This document shows, one piece after another, positions 23,401-33,119 of a stretch of 64,000 nt of DNA; position 1 is the stretch's first letter; each line of letters opens with the position of its first letter. This DNA comes from Carettochelys insculpta. Its lineage: Eukaryota; Chordata; Testudines; Carettochelyidae. The translations under genes and the position numbers were made by a program. The notes below the pieces were generated by a model. That model was not told the origin of the DNA. It searched no databases and worked only from the letters and a program-made list of their open reading frames with translations. The stretch spans positions 2,314,001 through 2,378,000 of the forward strand of contig NC_134167.1 in assembly GCF_033958435.1 (NCBI RefSeq), read 5' to 3'.

Positions 23401-26400
23401 TGTCAGTATGTAAATACTACAGTGATAGAAGGTCCCTTGAAATACTTTGGATAGGGGGAATTGAAGAGTCAAGATGGACTTTATCTGAAATTCTTGATGG
23501 GCATATCCTCAAAGGTTGGGAATAATTTGATCCACAACTAAACTTGTTACCTTGTGCAAAGGTGTGATGCTTTCAGTGTAAACTATTTCATGGGTTCTGG
23601 GACTCAGAAAGTAGTAAGTTGAAAGGAAATAGGTTAGTCATCTGAAAAAGACATGCTGCATTAGAGGCAAACAAGGAGAAAATGAGTAGTCAGAGAGGTG
23701 GCCATGTTAGTCTGTATCGTCACGAAATAAAAAAGCAGTCATGTAGCACTTTAAAGACTAACAAAATAATTTATTGAATGAATATTCGCAAAGTGCATGG
23801 CCCTCTGCAGGGCAAAGGCACATTTTTAGTAATATATAATGCTTGAAAGCTCACAAATGTGATAACAAAGTTTGCAAACTAAGTCGAACAATGAGATGGG
23901 TTTTACCAGGAAGCAGTTGTCTTGCCTGCCAAATCCATGTCATATAATCTAAACAGCTCTACTATCTGATGACGTGGAAGCATGTGTGGACAAGGAGATT
24001 TGGTATAGGCGCTATTGCTTTTCAGTTGAGTGTTGTTGTGATGTTCTAATCCATAGTGCCTGTGGTTAGATGATCTGTAGGAGTTACATGACCACACAAT
24101 ATCTTGTTAGTATTATTGCAAAGAAAGGAAATAACTGAACTTCAATCTTGTTTCAGTCAGCAATAAAAAACGTACATCAGTGTAAAGCTTTCAAAAAATC
24201 TGATCTAAGATTTTTTGTTCAGTACTAGCAAGCTGCATGATATATGAAAAACCAGTAAGAGGTTTGCTCCTGATTTCATTTCCAGTTGGTCCTAATATTT
24301 GCAGCTTTAAAATAGAAGTCAACCATTCACTCTTCTGAATGAGGGTGTTCTGTGTGTGATTTTTTTTAAGAATAGAAAATCTGAAATCTTTTATTTTCTT
24401 ACAAAAGTGAGGAACTCTGTAGAAATGACCCTCAGTCAGTGAGTGTTGTGAAAGGTGCGCTCAAAAACAAGTTGGAAATGGGAGTGAGTGGGGGCAGAGT
24501 GTGACGGTAGTTGTAAATGACCATAGCTTCACTTAAATCAATGGAGCTATGACAATTTGTGCCAAATAAGTTCCTACCCTTTATTTTAAAAGTAATGGAC
24601 TCCCTGGGTAACTGTGGGATTGAGGTAAAGGAACGCAAAAAGGGTCGAAATAGTTCCCATTAGAACTGTTAATGAGAGAGATCTGCCTGTTGTATCCCGC
24701 CTTGCTGGGCTGTGTATACTCTCAAGGCCATGCTGTTTCTCTTACGCTACAACTTGCTGATCAAATGTTCAATAGCATTCATAGAGTTTTATGTCCGTAT
24801 TTATATTTCAAGCATTTTGTATCTGAATGTTATTGGCTTCAGGAGAGTTAATCCTTCATATTGTGTTGCCTTGGACTCATTCATGCATTTTTATCTGTTT
24901 TTCCTCTGGTCAGAGTAATTCCCTGCGGAAAGCAGCTGAATTCAGGCTAACTAGGAATTTTGAAAATGCGTTCAGCCCCCTCAAAACCGCTGCACATAAA
25001 ACTCAACAGGCTGGGCCAAGTCCAGCTCTCGGCTACGTTAACAAAAACCCAAGTGCCTTTGCGAAAAGATGCTGGGACTAGCTGCTTGGCTTCGTGCTGC
25101 TGGCATAATGGCAAGCGGAAGCCGACCCTTGGGCTGTGGGGACAGAAGGGAATTTTGGTACTGTACGCTTAGAAGTCAAGCAGTTCTGGTGATAAATGTT
25201 GTGTCCCTCAGCTGGGTTCCTGGTTATGTCAAATGGAACAGTTTGATTTACCACAGCATCAGGTTTCTCTTAATAGGTCGAAGGGGCTTGCACGTTGCTC
25301 CTATGAGATGTTTTTATAATGTAGAGATGGCAAATTCTCCACTCAACCCCCACCTCCTCCGCAAATGTGTCAAGTTCTCAGGTTCTCAGCTGGCATAAAT
25401 CAGTCTGGCTCCATTGAAATCAGTGGAGCTGCACTGGTGTGTGTCAGCTAAGGATCCTGCCTGCCCTTTGTTTTCAGACAGAATGGGCATGTACAAAGGT
25501 CCTGATCTGGTGCTGAGTGTCCCATCTACACTGATGACAATTACAGAGTGTTCTGTTACTTCCCAGAGTCAAACAGCTGCTCTCTTGTACCATATACGTG
25601 TGAGCATTTCTAGTGTGCGTGTGTTTATTTTAAATCGGGTCCCTATGCAGTACTTTAATTGTTCTTTTCCTTTGGGGCAAGGACCTAGTTATATTGAAAA
25701 GCCCTGGACACACGCATTGCACTGAACATCTAACAGAGAACTTGTATGTTGGTCAGCTGGGTCCAGATTGTATTGTATGTTTATCAGAGAGAGGCTGAGG
25801 TTGGCAGACAGTTTCTGTGTAATCACATTGTTGGCCACAGTGTATAAACTTTATATTACATTCCCATTTGTTGATATATGTGGAATAAATGGTCAATCAG
25901 TTATTACAGAGACCAATATAGTAGTAGGTTGCTTTTAACCATGGTTTGTCATCAGCTATGCTGCCTTCTACTGGTGGGCTTATAAGCACCTATAACCCTC
26001 GCTGGTCATGTCTATTACATGCTTACTACATCTGTTAAACATTTATAAACAGAGCCTTACTATAAAGTGTGACTATATTGCTTTTCCTCTTGGCTGAGAT
26101 TTTCAAAAGAGACTCAGGGGAGCCAAGCATAGAAATCCCATTGGCATTAAATGGAGCTGGGCACCACTCTGAGAAACCCCCATCCCCTTTGAAAATTTCA
26201 GTTAGCATTTTGTGGATGCCACTGACACCCCCATAAAACTTTCAGTTCATCATTTGCGCAAGGCTTAGAGTTGATGGCTTTGCTGTTAGCATTCACAGTA
26301 ATACTCTCCTTTTGGTTCCTTCCCTCTCCAGCCGGTGTTGTGAAAAGAAAAGTTGTGGCAACAGAAATGAGACTCCCTCGGATCCTGTGATCATTGACAG
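17317..26400 (+). CDS. EBF2: EBF2, early B-cell factor 2 (exons 1-6, partial)
   Basis: COE-family transcription factor; family members bind the palindrome TCCCNNGGGA as dimers in the nucleus, and EBF2 acts in neural, osteoblast-lineage and brown-fat development (family knowledge). Six exons join in frame (131+157+64+56+74+69 nt = 183 codons plus 2 nt). Residues 1-43 are the variable N-terminus; from about residue 35 the conserved DNA-binding domain begins, with [19 protein letters not shown] (49-67, R62 corresponding to EBF1 R63) and the zinc knuckle H156, C160, C163, C169, R162 corresponding to EBF1 R163. The paralogue call rests on [24 protein letters not shown] and [13 protein letters not shown], which match EBF2 better than EBF1 or EBF3. 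The start ATG is the first in frame after a TAG at 17305-17307. The rest of the DNA-binding, IPT, HLH and transactivation domains is not found; exon 7 should lie beyond 64000. Confidence 0.95.
17448..18846 (+). other. EBF2: EBF2 intron 1
   Basis: A 1399-base GC-rich intron between donor GTAAGC and acceptor CTCCCGCAG. It is wholly inside the CpG island, shows no repeats, and contains a (CGGG)n run near 17490-17512. Long overlapping frames here are composition artefacts. Confidence 0.85.
18847..19003 (+). CDS. EBF2: EBF2 coding exon 2
   Basis: Starts with the last base of Ser44 and encodes residues 45-96, ending FVENDK in phase 0. It carries the nearly invariant COE core [20 protein letters not shown], then [19 protein letters not shown]. 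The acceptor is CCGCAG and the donor GTAAGG. Mean codon choice is strongly G/C-ending, in keeping with the island. Confidence 0.97.
19004..19372 (+). other. EBF2: EBF2 intron 2
   Basis: A 369-base GC-rich intron with donor GTAAGG and acceptor CTCTCTTCCAG preceded by a pyrimidine tract. No repeat or conserved motif recognised. Confidence 0.85.
19373..19436 (+). CDS. EBF2: EBF2 coding exon 3
   Basis: Encodes [20 protein letters not shown] plus Asn and the first base of Gly (residues 97-117, into 118). The EQGNEK start is the EBF2-type version of a position that reads EANSEK in EBF1 and EPNNEK in EBF3, as I recall those proteins. Donor GTAAGG. Confidence 0.96.
19437..19627 (+). other. EBF2: EBF2 intron 3
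   Basis: A short 191-base GC-rich intron between GTAAGG and CTTCTCTCTCCAG. Nothing else recognised. Confidence 0.85.
19628..19683 (+). CDS. EBF2: EBF2 coding exon 4
   Basis: Completes Gly118 and encodes [18 protein letters not shown] (119-136), ending in phase 0 at donor GTGAGC. The F in DLFVRL replaces the Y I expect in the mammalian protein, a conservative change. Confidence 0.96.
19684..19953 (+). other. EBF2: EBF2 intron 4
   Basis: A 270-base intron between GTGAGC and TTTTCATAG. The GC content falls through this intron, marking the downstream edge of the CpG island. Confidence 0.85.
19954..20027 (+). CDS. EBF2: EBF2 coding exon 5 (first half of zinc knuckle)
   Basis: Encodes [20 protein letters not shown] (137-156), then EVMC and two bases of Ser161. 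It supplies the His156 and Cys160 ligands of the COE zinc knuckle; the other two ligands are in exon 6. Donor GTAAGA. Confidence 0.97.
22580..22920 (+). promoter_or_regulatory. Candidate intronic enhancer in EBF2 intron 5
   Basis: A repeat-free block with higher GC than its surroundings. It contains three CAGCTG E-boxes (about 22671, 22716 and 22763), a TTATCGGCCAGATGGTG stretch (GATA-like site beside a CAGATG E-box) and a TTATGCAATTGCA stretch (C/EBP- or octamer-like). This is motif clustering only; conservation cannot be tested here. Confidence 0.3.
23690..23800 (-). mobile_element. Penelope-like tail fragment (inverted)
   Basis: Read on the - strand, the unit has the usual order: the arm (TTATTTTGTTAGTCTTTAAAG, GCTACATGACTGC), a short T-rich link, then the tail GATACAGACTAACATGGCC and ACCTCTCT. 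It is truncated at its 5' side and has no second arm. Confidence 0.6.
26332..26400 (+). CDS. EBF2: EBF2 coding exon 6 (second half of zinc knuckle)
   Basis: Completes Ser161 and encodes [19 protein letters not shown] and IID (162-183), with AG of the next codon before donor GTAGGA. It supplies Cys163 and Cys169 of the zinc knuckle and R162, equivalent to the EBF1/EBF3 Arg163 that contacts [11 protein letters not shown] (rather than RCCDKKSC) is the EBF2-type form. The neighbouring exons are 6.3 kb upstream and more than 37 kb downstream. Confidence 0.97.
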
Positions 26401-27694
26401 GTAGGAGATTACGCTCTCTCTTCCACACCACCCAACAAACCAAACCATACCACTGGCTTCGCCTGGAGACAGGCAAGGCTCATTCTTGACAGCTGTCGGC
26501 CTCTGCTGTGCTTTGATGTCAGTGCTATACAATCCTAAAGTGCTAGCTGAAGAAATGGTTATTTTGAGCAAGGCTGGGCTTCCCTTGGTGGAATTTCTTA
26601 TTTTAATGCTGTCCTACATACACCAATTTAAAGCTGACCGAGTATCCTGTGCACGGTAAGTCTATTCACGTGGGATGGGATCCAGCTGGATCACTGGAAT
26701 AGATAAAGTTTCAAGTAACCTGGCAGCTTCATTAAAATTCCAGAACAAAATAATGATGTTGCAGTTGCGGCTTTTTTGGGAAACACATTATCCAGGTTTT
26801 AAATGCATGGTTTTGGAATTACCATAAATCTTATGCAAAACATCAATTTCACATATTTCTTGGCCTTCTGTTTCTCAGTGGGAAGTGTTATGAGTATATA
26901 TTCAGTGAAAATGTAAGGAGGCAAATTCAAAACTGATAGAAAGGACTTTGGGTTTTTTTTTTGTATTGCACTGTGTGCAATTAGCTTGGTGAATTCATTG
27001 TCAAGATATTGAAGCCAAGATCTTAGTAGGATATAAAAGGAGATATAAAAACATGCAACATAATTTTAGTAAATACACAAAAATACACAGCTGAGGGCTT
27101 TACATAGAGAGATCTTAAGCCCTCTTGCTTCAAGGCAAATGCTTCTCTTCAGATAAAAGTGTTCAGGAGGAAATGTCCCGGGGACAGGTTATTCTTAGCT
27201 ACCTATTGCAATGTTTTTTGTGGCAGTGGCTGTAGATAGAGATAAAAAACTGGAGTAAATTGACCATGAGTCCAATTTCTTTGTTCCTCTGTTATGCCTG
27301 TACTCAGAGCATCTAACATAACATTATGAGGATAGATTGGTGCTTTTTTTGTGCTGCTACTTGCCGGTGCCTAGTTTGAATAAGTATATCTAATTCCCTT
27401 TCCTCAGATTTTTCTACTCAATTTGACCCTTTACAGAGGGTCTGAGTTAGCTGTTTTTTCCCTTTGCCTTTATCGTTGCTTGTTCAGATTGTGACTGAGA
27501 TCAAAGAGGGACATACCAAAGAACCACAGCATTCTGGGTAGAAAAAGGAAGAGCTGGAGAGGCCCTTTTGCGCTTGTGTGCACTATTTCTAGCCCATATT
27601 TCTCCGATCTGATGTCTGGTTTGAGTCCATATCTGTGAATTTTCCAACCTCAGTCCTGCATTTCTTGAGTTTTGCCCATTGCAGCTGAGGAGAC

Positions 27695-27865
27695 AAGGTG
27701 CATGGAATGAGGAGTCAGAAGAGTTGGGTCCTGTTCCTGGTTCTTCCCCACACTCAGTGTGTGATTGGGACAAGTAACTTTCCCTCTCTGCAGCTGTTTT
27801 CCAGCTGTAAAACCGGAATTGTGCTGCTTTGCAGGACTTTGAGATCAGCAAATGCACAAGGCTAA
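27695..27865 (+). repeat. MIR-like SINE fragment
   Basis: The order GTGCATGGAATGAGGAGTCA, GGGTCCTGTTCCTGG, GTGTGATTGGGACAAGTAAC, CTGTAAAACCGGAATTGTGC matches the MIR body. Diverged, without target duplication. Confidence 0.55.
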
Positions 27866-27887
27866 GTAAAGCAAACTTCTTTGGGAC

Positions 27888-28082
27888 GTTAACTGGTTAA
27901 TCTGCAAGCATTAGGCTTACCAGTATATTTACCAGTTAAGCAGCCCTGGCCAGTTAACTCCGGTGGTGGTCAGCCATGCTTGGCTGCAACAGCCAGGGCC
28001 ATGGCAAGGCTAGTGGGCTAGGCAGCGGGACCTAGATTAAAATGGTTAACCAGTTAAGCTCTCTTGTTTAACCAGTTAACTG
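27888..28082. mobile_element. Short TIR element with GTTAACTGGTTAA ends
   Basis: The left end GTTAACTGGTTAA (27888-27900) is the reverse complement of the right end TTAACCAGTTAAC (28068-28080). Further GGTTAACCAGTTAA copies lie just inside the right end. A non-coding MITE-type unit about 195 bp long. Confidence 0.65.
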
Positions 28083-28140
28083 TTTTTCTTAAGCCAGGCT
28101 TTGTAATACTTTATTTCCAAGGGATCTTTAAACACAGTAA

Positions 28141-28851
28141 GGCTACGTCTACACGTGAAGCCTACATCGAAGTAGCTTATTTCGATGTAGCAACATCGAA
28201 ATAGGCTATTTCGATGAATAACGTCTACACGTCCTCCAGGGCTGGCAACGTCGATGTTCAACTTCGACGTTGCGCAGCACCACATCGAAATAGGCGCTGC
28301 AAGGGAACGCCTACACACCAAAGTAGCACACATCGAAATAAGGGTGCCAGGCACAGCTGCAGACAGGGTCACAGGGCGGACTCAACAGCAAGCCGCTCCC
28401 TTAAAGGGCCCCTCCCAGACACAGTTGCACTAAACAACACAAGATCCAGAGAGCTGACAACTGGTTGCAGACCCTGTGCCTGCAGCATGGATCCCCAGCT
28501 GCCGCAGCAGCAGCCAGAAGCCCTGGGCTAAGGTCTGCTGCACACGGTGACCATAGAGCCCCGCAGGGGCTGGAGAGAGAGCGTCTCTCAACCCCTCAGC
28601 TGATGGCCGCCATGGCGGACCCCGCTATTTTGAAGTTGTGGGACGCGCAATGACTACACGGTCCCTACTTCGACGTTGAACGTCGAAGTAGGGCGCTATC
28701 CCCATCTCCTGATGAGGATAGCGACTTCGACGTCTCGCCGCCTAACGTCGAAGTTAACTTCGAAATAGCGCCCGACGCGTGTAGCCGTGACGGGCGCTAT
28801 TTTGAAGGTAGTGCCGCTACTTCAAAGTAGCGTGCACGTGTAGACACGGCT
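28141..28851 (+). mobile_element. A-family TIR transposon, copy 2 (711 bp)
   Basis: Begins GGCTACGTCTACACGTG, ends CACGTGTAGACACGGCT, and is flanked by the 3-bp direct repeat TAA (28138-28140, 28852-28854). Length 711 bp, identical to the copies at 1056 and 38032. Internal TCTACACG-like motifs recur near 28145, 28221 and 28652 in direct and near 28775 and 28838 in inverted orientation. A short frame near 28489 begins MDPQLPQQQPEALG before a stop. No full transposase. Confidence 0.88.
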
Positions 28852-28981
28852 TAAGTGTCACAAAAACTTTTCATCAGTCATCTTCACTGGTGAGAATTCT
28901 TTCACATTTATGACCACACTGGCCTGAACTGGGGCAAAGAGGATCCTTGCCAGAATACGCTAACTGTTTCATAGGAAGCTT

Positions 28982-29204
28982 CACGAAAAAAAAAAGGGCA
29001 GAAGCTGTCCTGTAGCACCTCTAAGACTTACAATGTTATTTATTTATCAATGAGGTTTGTGGGCAAGACGTGAGTCATGCCCACAAAAGCCCATTATCTA
29101 ATAAATAAAATTGTTTGTCTTTAAGTTGCTCCTGGACTGCTTGTGGTGGGTTTTTTGTTCTGTTTTTTTCTGAAGCTAGAGACTAACGGAGCTACCCCTC
29201 ACAT
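28982..29204 (+). mobile_element. Diverged Penelope-like derivative
   Basis: An inverted arm (GTCCTGTAGCACCTCTAAGA) is followed by the opposite arm (GTCTTTAAGTTGCTCCTGGA) and a tail (GCTAGAGACTAACGGAGCTA). A 7-bp direct repeat GAAGCTT lies on both sides (28975-28981, 29205-29211) and may be the target duplication. Same hairpin-plus-tail design as the element at 13057. Confidence 0.55.
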
Positions 29205-29384
29205 GAAGCTTGTTCTTCTCTCTAGCAACCATGCAGGAGACTTCTGCCAAACAGACACACATGAGGGGGAATTGATGCATTACTTAGTTGGAACAGCCTG
29301 TGTGTACACTTGTCTTTAAAGGTTGTCCTCCAGAGCGGAGGTAGACTCATGTAGGTGGAATATGCCCTGCCACTGGGAAGCGGT

Positions 29385-29560
29385 GCGGTCTAGCAAGTAG
29401 AGTACTGGACTGGGAGTCTGGAAACCCGACTGTTTCCCCACATCTGCCACTAACCTGGGGTATGACCCTGGACAAATTGCTCACTGCTTTGGCATCTGTT
29501 TTCACCCCCACCTTTTGTCTCTTTTGTCCATGTGGATGATGAGCTCACCAGGTCAAGAGC
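29385..29560 (+). repeat. MIR-like / tRNA-derived SINE fragment
   Basis: GTGCGGTCTAGCAAGTAGAG followed by TACTGGACTGGGAGTCTGGA and CTGCCACTAACCTGGGGTAT follows the head and body order of a tRNA-derived SINE. The A-box-like head is degraded. Confidence 0.5.
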
Positions 29561-30004
29561 AGTTTTAGTTGAAGTGATACTATAAAGTGACTAGAATTAA
29601 TCCTGCCTGTGGATAAATGGAATTTAATTTTCCAGAATCTGGCAATCTAGCACCTTTCTCAAGCAGCAAAAGCCCTTTTAGGCTTTTTAAACCAAACAAA
29701 ACTATAGTGAGTGAACGATCACCCCAAATGCTTGTATGTTAGAGAGTCAGCATGTATTCCTGGAATCGGCTGAGATGCTGGCTTCTACTTATTTTAGGGG
29801 ATTTCACGTTGCTTGTTGGTAAAAAGCAAAATGCAACAGCTAGCCATTCAAGACCAGGTGAAATATCAAGCCTGAAAAACAAGGCACATTCCTCCAGTCC
29901 TACATGCCCCAGGGTATTGTAACATTGTGTGGATGTGTATTTGAAAAGAGAGGTTTCTTAAATGGTTATTGTAAATAATGATTTGTTGGTTTAATGTTGG
30001 CTTC

Positions 30005-30007
<3 letters not shown>

Positions 30008-30037
<30 letters not shown>
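30008..30037 (+). repeat. (TG)n microsatellite
   Basis: About fifteen uninterrupted TG dinucleotides. Likely polymorphic in length. No functional context seen. Confidence 0.95.
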
Positions 30038-30040
<3 letters not shown>

Positions 30041-30184
30041 ACATGTGCATGTATTTACTTTAAAACTGTTCTCATAGATGGCTCTACGACAGGTCGAAGC
30101 AATATGTAAATATGGAGGTTGCCGTATTACAATGTATCGACTGTGTTGGAGTGAAACATTTATTGGGACAGTCAGTATCACTTA

Positions 30185-30395
30185 CTTGGAGAAACAATGA
30201 GAAATCCTGTGGCACCTTGTAGGCTAACAGATTTTGTGGAGCATAAACTTTTGTGCATCAGATGCATGCATGTAGTGGGTCTTTGCCCATTAAAGCTTAT
30301 GCTCCAAAAAATCTGTTGGTCTATAAGGTGCCGCAGGACTTCTTGTTGTTTTAGTGGATACAGACAAACATGGCTACCCCCTCTGAGGGCAACTG
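30185..30395 (+). mobile_element. Penelope-like derivative (hairpin plus tail)
   Basis: The left arm GAAATCCTGTGGCACC with GGAGCATAAACTTTTGTGCA is mirrored by AAAGCTTATGCTCC and GGTGCCGCAGGACTTC, followed by the single tail GGATACAGACAAACATGGCT. Same architecture as 8518-8661. No clear target duplication. Confidence 0.65.
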
Positions 30396-33119
30396 AAGCT
30401 CTGGATTGTAAGGAAAGTAGCAAAAGTTCCATCTGCACTTAAAAAAACAAAACAAAACCCTGCAGGCATGATGATGGCACTCTTGGCTGTCAGCAGAGTA
30501 CCCTCACCTCTGCTCTCTTCCACAGGGCAGATAGGGCTGATTAGTGCTTTCACAGGGCCCCACAAATGTTCTGACATCTATTTGTCATGCAGTTCTGGGG
30601 CACTGGTGAGATGTGGTTTCATCCAGTCTGCACTGTGCTACTGAACCACACCAGGGGCTCATCGTGTCATCTGGGGGTTTTCCCAGGAAGCCGAGCAGTG
30701 AAGTGGGAGCAGGCTGCCAACCTCCCAAAGGCTGTTCAGGAATTCCCAGCTACTGTAATTGAGTCCTCTGGCACAGGTAACTGATGCCGCGTAGGTGGCC
30801 CTTGAGTTGGCAGACTTGAACTGAGTGACTGAGGGGTGTGTGCAGAATCCCTTTCTTTTCATGGGAGATATTGTTAGTCTTGTCTTGAGCGAGGACTGTA
30901 GGGTCAGGCCTGGAAGCAGAATGGAAAGGGAGGCAGCTTGATGTTCAGCTGACCAGTGTCCTGGTCCTGAACGAATCAGTGAGAGAAGTGATAGGCACCA
31001 AGAGCCTTCCTTCTAGAAGGCAAGGAAATCCAATGTCACCAAGGGACTGATTGGACCGAATAGGATGCACTAGTCCTCCTTTCCCCCCTCATTCCATTCA
31101 TATGCATTGGGGCTGCTGCTGCTGCTAGGGCTTATGAAAAAAATGTAATTGGTACATAGCGTGGCCCATCTGCATTGCAATTCCTACCCTGATAGGGGAG
31201 TGGATTTTAAGATGACTAAAACCAGGTTCCATCTTGCAGCATGGAAGGGACCGAAGGATGCAGCATCACAGCGAAAGGTGCAGTGAGGTCTGGGAAGAAG
31301 CCAAGCACTTTTTAGCCTTGTCAGTTTGTTGCCTATATTCACAGTGCATCCACAATGCAAGACGTTGTGGTGTGCTTTGGTTTCAAGTAGCTTCCCCAAG
31401 ACATTGCGGTAGTTAGTGTAGTGAGAAGTAGTGGAGTGAAGACTGAGAGCCTGATAAAATTTATAGGATACTGCTTTGAGAGTTCTTGGACCAGAGTCTA
31501 TTGCCATGCTGATGCAGGTTCTGACCTTCCATCTGACAACACGTTCATCTGACCGTGCACTCGGATTCAGCCAAGCGGCTGAAATCCTGGCCCAGATCTT
31601 CAGTTGGCATAAATCCTTGGGACTCCTTTGGAATTCAGCCAGTTTAAAGTAGCTGGGAGCTGGTGCCCCTGGTGTTTGAGTAGAGTATTTTAGAATGTTA
31701 CAACCCATCCCCTTTCATTAGTTTCTGCTTGCACTGTGGCCTGGCGCGTTGACTATTCCACCCATATAGTGCTCTGCAATGACAGTGTGGTGACTTCTGC
31801 TGCTGCTGAATTGTGGGTAACTTGTGTTTATGTTTGAGTAAAGCGAAATAGTTCAGTGGGAAAAGTAACATCAGGCAGCCCTGACCTAATCCAGAAATCC
31901 TCGTGATGGGGGTGGGGGAATTCTGCTGTACCCTTTGCTTTGGGGTGGCCATTTAGTTCCTAAGGACCTTGTCGTTAGTTTCCCCCAGTCTTGGAAAATC
32001 ATGTGGTTTTTTTTTTAATATGAATTGGAGCATGACTGTTGCCTTGCTTGCATTCACCATCCAGCCATCTCCCTGGGTAGCGATCTGTAGGTTACCTAAT
32101 AGGTCCACTCCCTTCCAAGTGAACGCTGAGGCAGAATCCCCCTAAAGACTCATTCTAACCTCAGCAGTAGAAATTGCTTGCTCAGCAAAACGCTGCAGGG
32201 CTGTTGCGGTTTTCGGGGCAGGCAGGTGTGCAGAGCTGTTATTGGCAGGCAGACTCTCTCTGTCCCTCCCAGCGCTTCCCCTAACTCATAGCTCTGTGTG
32301 TTTACTCTTCAGCACTCGGATAACATTGCCAGCAGGATGTTGGTTGGGCTGTGCCCTCCCTCTGGTGGAAAATTTAGTTGTCTGGCAGGATTTGATTTAA
32401 TTGTTGGGTGTCTGTTTCTTGGTGCCTGGAATATGGTGCAGAAGGGGATGTCTTTCAGAATAAAACTGGTACATTTCCCCTCCGAGTTCTTTACCCTCTT
32501 GGTGGGCCAGAGTCTGATCTCCTTCACTTTGGTCCCAGTTTGAAGACACTGCCTTGAATTGGATGAAAGCACAACAGATTTTCACCAGTGTAACTGAGAT
32601 CACAATCTGACCCATAGCTATCAGTAATGCAAAACATGCACTGTACTTGTAAGGAAGAATTTTGCCACCCTAATTCCTGCAGTACAACTGTCTCAGCCTT
32701 GTATGTGCGGAAAGGGCCAGCTCTCCAAGTGGTGCAAGCCAATATAACTCCACTGGTTTCACAGTATTCATATTTCAGCATGTTCGTGATTTAATGCTCC
32801 ACCTCAACACCTTCCAGAATGGTTCCTGAATGGCTGTAGCCTCTGTTGTATCATCCCTCCTGCTTTATTTTTGAGCGGTAATCTAGGATGTTGGTAGTGT
32901 TATGAGCTCTGTGAAATTATCGTGTTCAGCCAAAGCCAAGGTGGAGCCTTACCCCTGGCTGAAAAGGCCCATAGTCTGGTTGAAGTATTTTGGCATCCTC
33001 TGGAATTTAGGGTGTTGTATGAGAGATGAGGATTTTCTTATATGCTAAAAGAAATGCAGGATGACAGGAAAATAGTGCTGGAATTCTTGAGGCAGATCTT
33101 TGGAAAATTAAAAAGCCTT

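Larger units (their letters stand above)
20028..26331 (+). other. EBF2: EBF2 intron 5
   Basis: A 6304-base AT-rich intron from GTAAGA to TCTCCAG that splits the zinc knuckle codons. From 20028 to about 23690 no interspersed repeat is recognisable, which is unusual for this window and suggests constraint. The stretch 22580-22920 looks enhancer-like. One Penelope-like tail fragment lies at 23690-23800. No alternative exon with family similarity was seen. Confidence 0.85.

Noticed and set aside
32355..32372. CTCF-like CCACCAGAGGGAGGG on the - strand
   Set aside because: It misses the core GGC of the motif; isolated match without supporting context.
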